DNA from: Robiginitomaculum sp.
GTDB taxonomy: Bacteria; Pseudomonadota; Alphaproteobacteria; Caulobacterales; Maricaulaceae
Reading direction: 5' to 3'
DNA: 5,612 nt
NCBI GenBank assembly: GCA_002733735.2
Contig: NVWT02000020.1
Location: 32,290-37,901, forward strand
Shown: piece after piece, positions 4,566 to 5,612 of the stretch
Layout: each line of letters opens with the position of its first letter
Position numbering within the stretch: the stretch's first letter is position 1
Notes under the pieces: model-generated
What the model was told of the DNA's origin: nothing
What the model saw: the letters and a program-made list of their open reading frames with translations, nothing else
The model's database searches: none
Translations under genes and position numbers: made by a program

Positions 4566-5612
4566 TTACTGCTTCTTTTTGCTCTTGCCTTCAAAGCCCG
4601 GACGCACAGCGTAATTTACTGCCAAACCATAATCAGGGTCGTCATCACTATCGACCATTAACTGTCCAGCTTTTTTGAGTAGTCTGTGACAATCACGAGA
4701 CAGGTGTTGCAGTTGCACGGATTTTCCGGCTTTGCGGTATTTCTTGGCCATTGCTTCGATTGCTTGCAAGGCCGATTGATCAACCACACGGCTATTGATG
4801 AAGTCTACTATAACTAGATCAGGGTCTTCTTTGGGCTTGAAAATTTCGGCAAAACCTTCGGCTGACCCAAAAAATAGCGGCCCCTCGATTTTATAAACTT
4901 TCACGCCGTCTTTGCCTTCATCAATATGTGCATGGATGCGCTTGGCATTGTTCCAAGCGTAAGACAAAGCAGAAACGATCACCCCGACGATCACGGCACT
5001 GGCCAGGTCATGCCAAACAGTAACCCCGGTGACCAAAACAATCACAAAAGCATCATGTAACGGTATTTTGCGCATAATGGTAAAGCTGTGCCAAGCAAAT
5101 GTTCCGACCACCACCATGAACATAACCCCGACCAATGCTGCCAATGGAATTTGCTCTATCAACCGATAACCAAACAAAATAAACGCCAGCAAAAACAAAG
5201 CCGCCGCCAATGCAGAAAGCCTTGTTCTACCGCCAGATTTTACATTTATCACGGTTTGGCCAATCATCGCACAACCACCCATACCACCAAAAAAACCGGT
5301 GACAGTATTGGCTACGCCTTGCGCCAAACATTCCTTAGATGAACCGCCATTATGTTTGTCGGTCATTTCACCGACAAGGTTTAAGGTTAACAGGCTTTCA
5401 ATCAAGCCAATCGCCGCCAAAATCAGAGCATAAGGAAAAATGATTTCCAAAGTTTGCATGGTGAAAGGCACCATCGGAATATGAAATGATGGCAGGCCAC
5501 CACCAATGCTGGCCATATCTCCAACTCGTGGCACGTCCAGTCCAAAACCAATTACAAACAGCGCAACAATGCCAATTCCAGCCAGCGGCGCAGGAATGGC
5601 TTTAGTGATTTT
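4566..5612 (-). CDS. SulP family anion transporter with C-terminal STAS domain (N-terminus beyond window)
   Basis: The frame is open to the right edge with no stop, giving 348 C-terminal residues; full-length SulP proteins are near 500-570, so roughly the first 150-200 are missing. The visible part begins KITKAIPAPL, a membrane helix ending in FGLDVPRVGD, then GLIESLLTLNLVGEMTD (fragment residues 69-85), the conserved GGMGGCAMIGQ (109-119), INVKSGGRTRLS (122-133) and further helices to about 219. A cytoplasmic STAS domain follows (about 237-336), with VVDFINSRVVDQSALQAIE; DQS (278-280) sits where STAS domains carry the regulatory DxS. SulP proteins move sulfate, bicarbonate or other anions by symport or exchange. 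The GLIESLLTLNLV subgroup differs from cyanobacterial BicA (GCIDALLTS), so the substrate stays open. A GTG at 5534 is internal, not the start. It converges on the aquaporin with 4 bases between stop codons. Confidence 0.92.
   Translation of the reverse strand, partial: KITKAIPAPLAGIGIVALFVIGFGLDVPRVGDMASIGGGLPSFHIPMVPFTMQTLEIIFPYALILAAIGLIESLLTLNLVGEMTDKHNGGSSKECLAQGVANTVTGFFGGMGGCAMIGQTVINVKSGGRTRLSALAAALFLLAFILFGYRLIEQIPLAALVGVMFMVVVGTFAWHSFTIMRKIPLHDAFVIVLVTGVTVWHDLASAVIVGVIVSALSYAWNNAKRIHAHIDEGKDGVKVYKIEGPLFFGSAEGFAEIFKPKEDPDLVIVDFINSRVVDQSALQAIEAMAKKYRKAGKSVQLQHLSRDCHRLLKKAGQLMVDSDDDPDYGLAVNYAVRPGFEGKSKKKQ

Noticed and set aside
4532..4580. AGAAGC (4532-4537) and GCTTCT (4571-4576) followed by T residues, as a possible terminator
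   Set aside because: The stem is only six bases with a 33-base loop, and the T-run is explained by lysine codons at the SulP C-terminus on the other strand.
5532..5534. GTG as the start of the SulP gene
   Set aside because: The frame continues upstream to the window edge as a family-typical helix (KAIPAPL...FGLD), so the GTG is an internal Val codon and the gene is cut by the window.

Overview
The window looks like chromosomal DNA of an alphaproteobacterium of fairly low GC. The evidence is the aspartyl-tRNA synthetase: its motif 2 continues as RSPGEFYQLD, its N-terminus begins HAYRTHTCGELR, and it has a His in the RDHGG loop. All three match alphaproteobacterial AspRS as I remember it; no search was run. 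I see no insertion sequence, phage gene, tRNA, rRNA or CRISPR array. No gene-free stretch is longer than about 170 bases.

Layout, left to right. (1) On the minus strand, the first 47 codons of an acyl-CoA carboxylase carboxyltransferase subunit, most like methylcrotonyl-CoA carboxylase beta, run off the left edge (1-143). (2) aspS, also minus strand (143-1948), lies directly upstream of it, and its stop codon shares one base with the carboxylase start. (3) A divergent intergenic region (1949-2115) holds a plausible sigma70 promoter for the rightward gene, a 26-bp imperfect palindrome over that promoter's -10, and a weaker promoter candidate for aspS. (4) A membrane-anchored six-bladed propeller protein of the strictosidine synthase/SMP-30 type (2116-3255). 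(5) A secreted protein of three Kazal-type protease inhibitor domains (3317-3847). (6) An AqpZ-like aquaporin (3887-4561). (7) On the minus strand, the C-terminal two thirds or so of a SulP anion transporter with a STAS domain (4566-5612), which runs off the right edge and converges on the aquaporin with only 4 bases between the stop codons.

Two functional blocks can be inferred. The left block is translation plus, probably, leucine catabolism, likely co-transcribed leftward. The right block holds envelope and secreted functions: a membrane propeller, a periplasmic or secreted protease inhibitor, a water channel and an anion transporter. Nothing shows that the right-hand genes act in one pathway. 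The gaps of 61 and 39 bases allow either co-transcription or separate promoters.

Most of the window is ordinary. The item most worth a second look is the Kazal protein. Each domain keeps only four of the six canonical cysteines, and the two that are missing (C1 and C5) form a disulfide pair in classical Kazal domains. The second and third domains are a recent-looking tandem duplication whose predicted P1 residues differ (Arg and Ala). I do not see a convincing undescribed multi-gene system.
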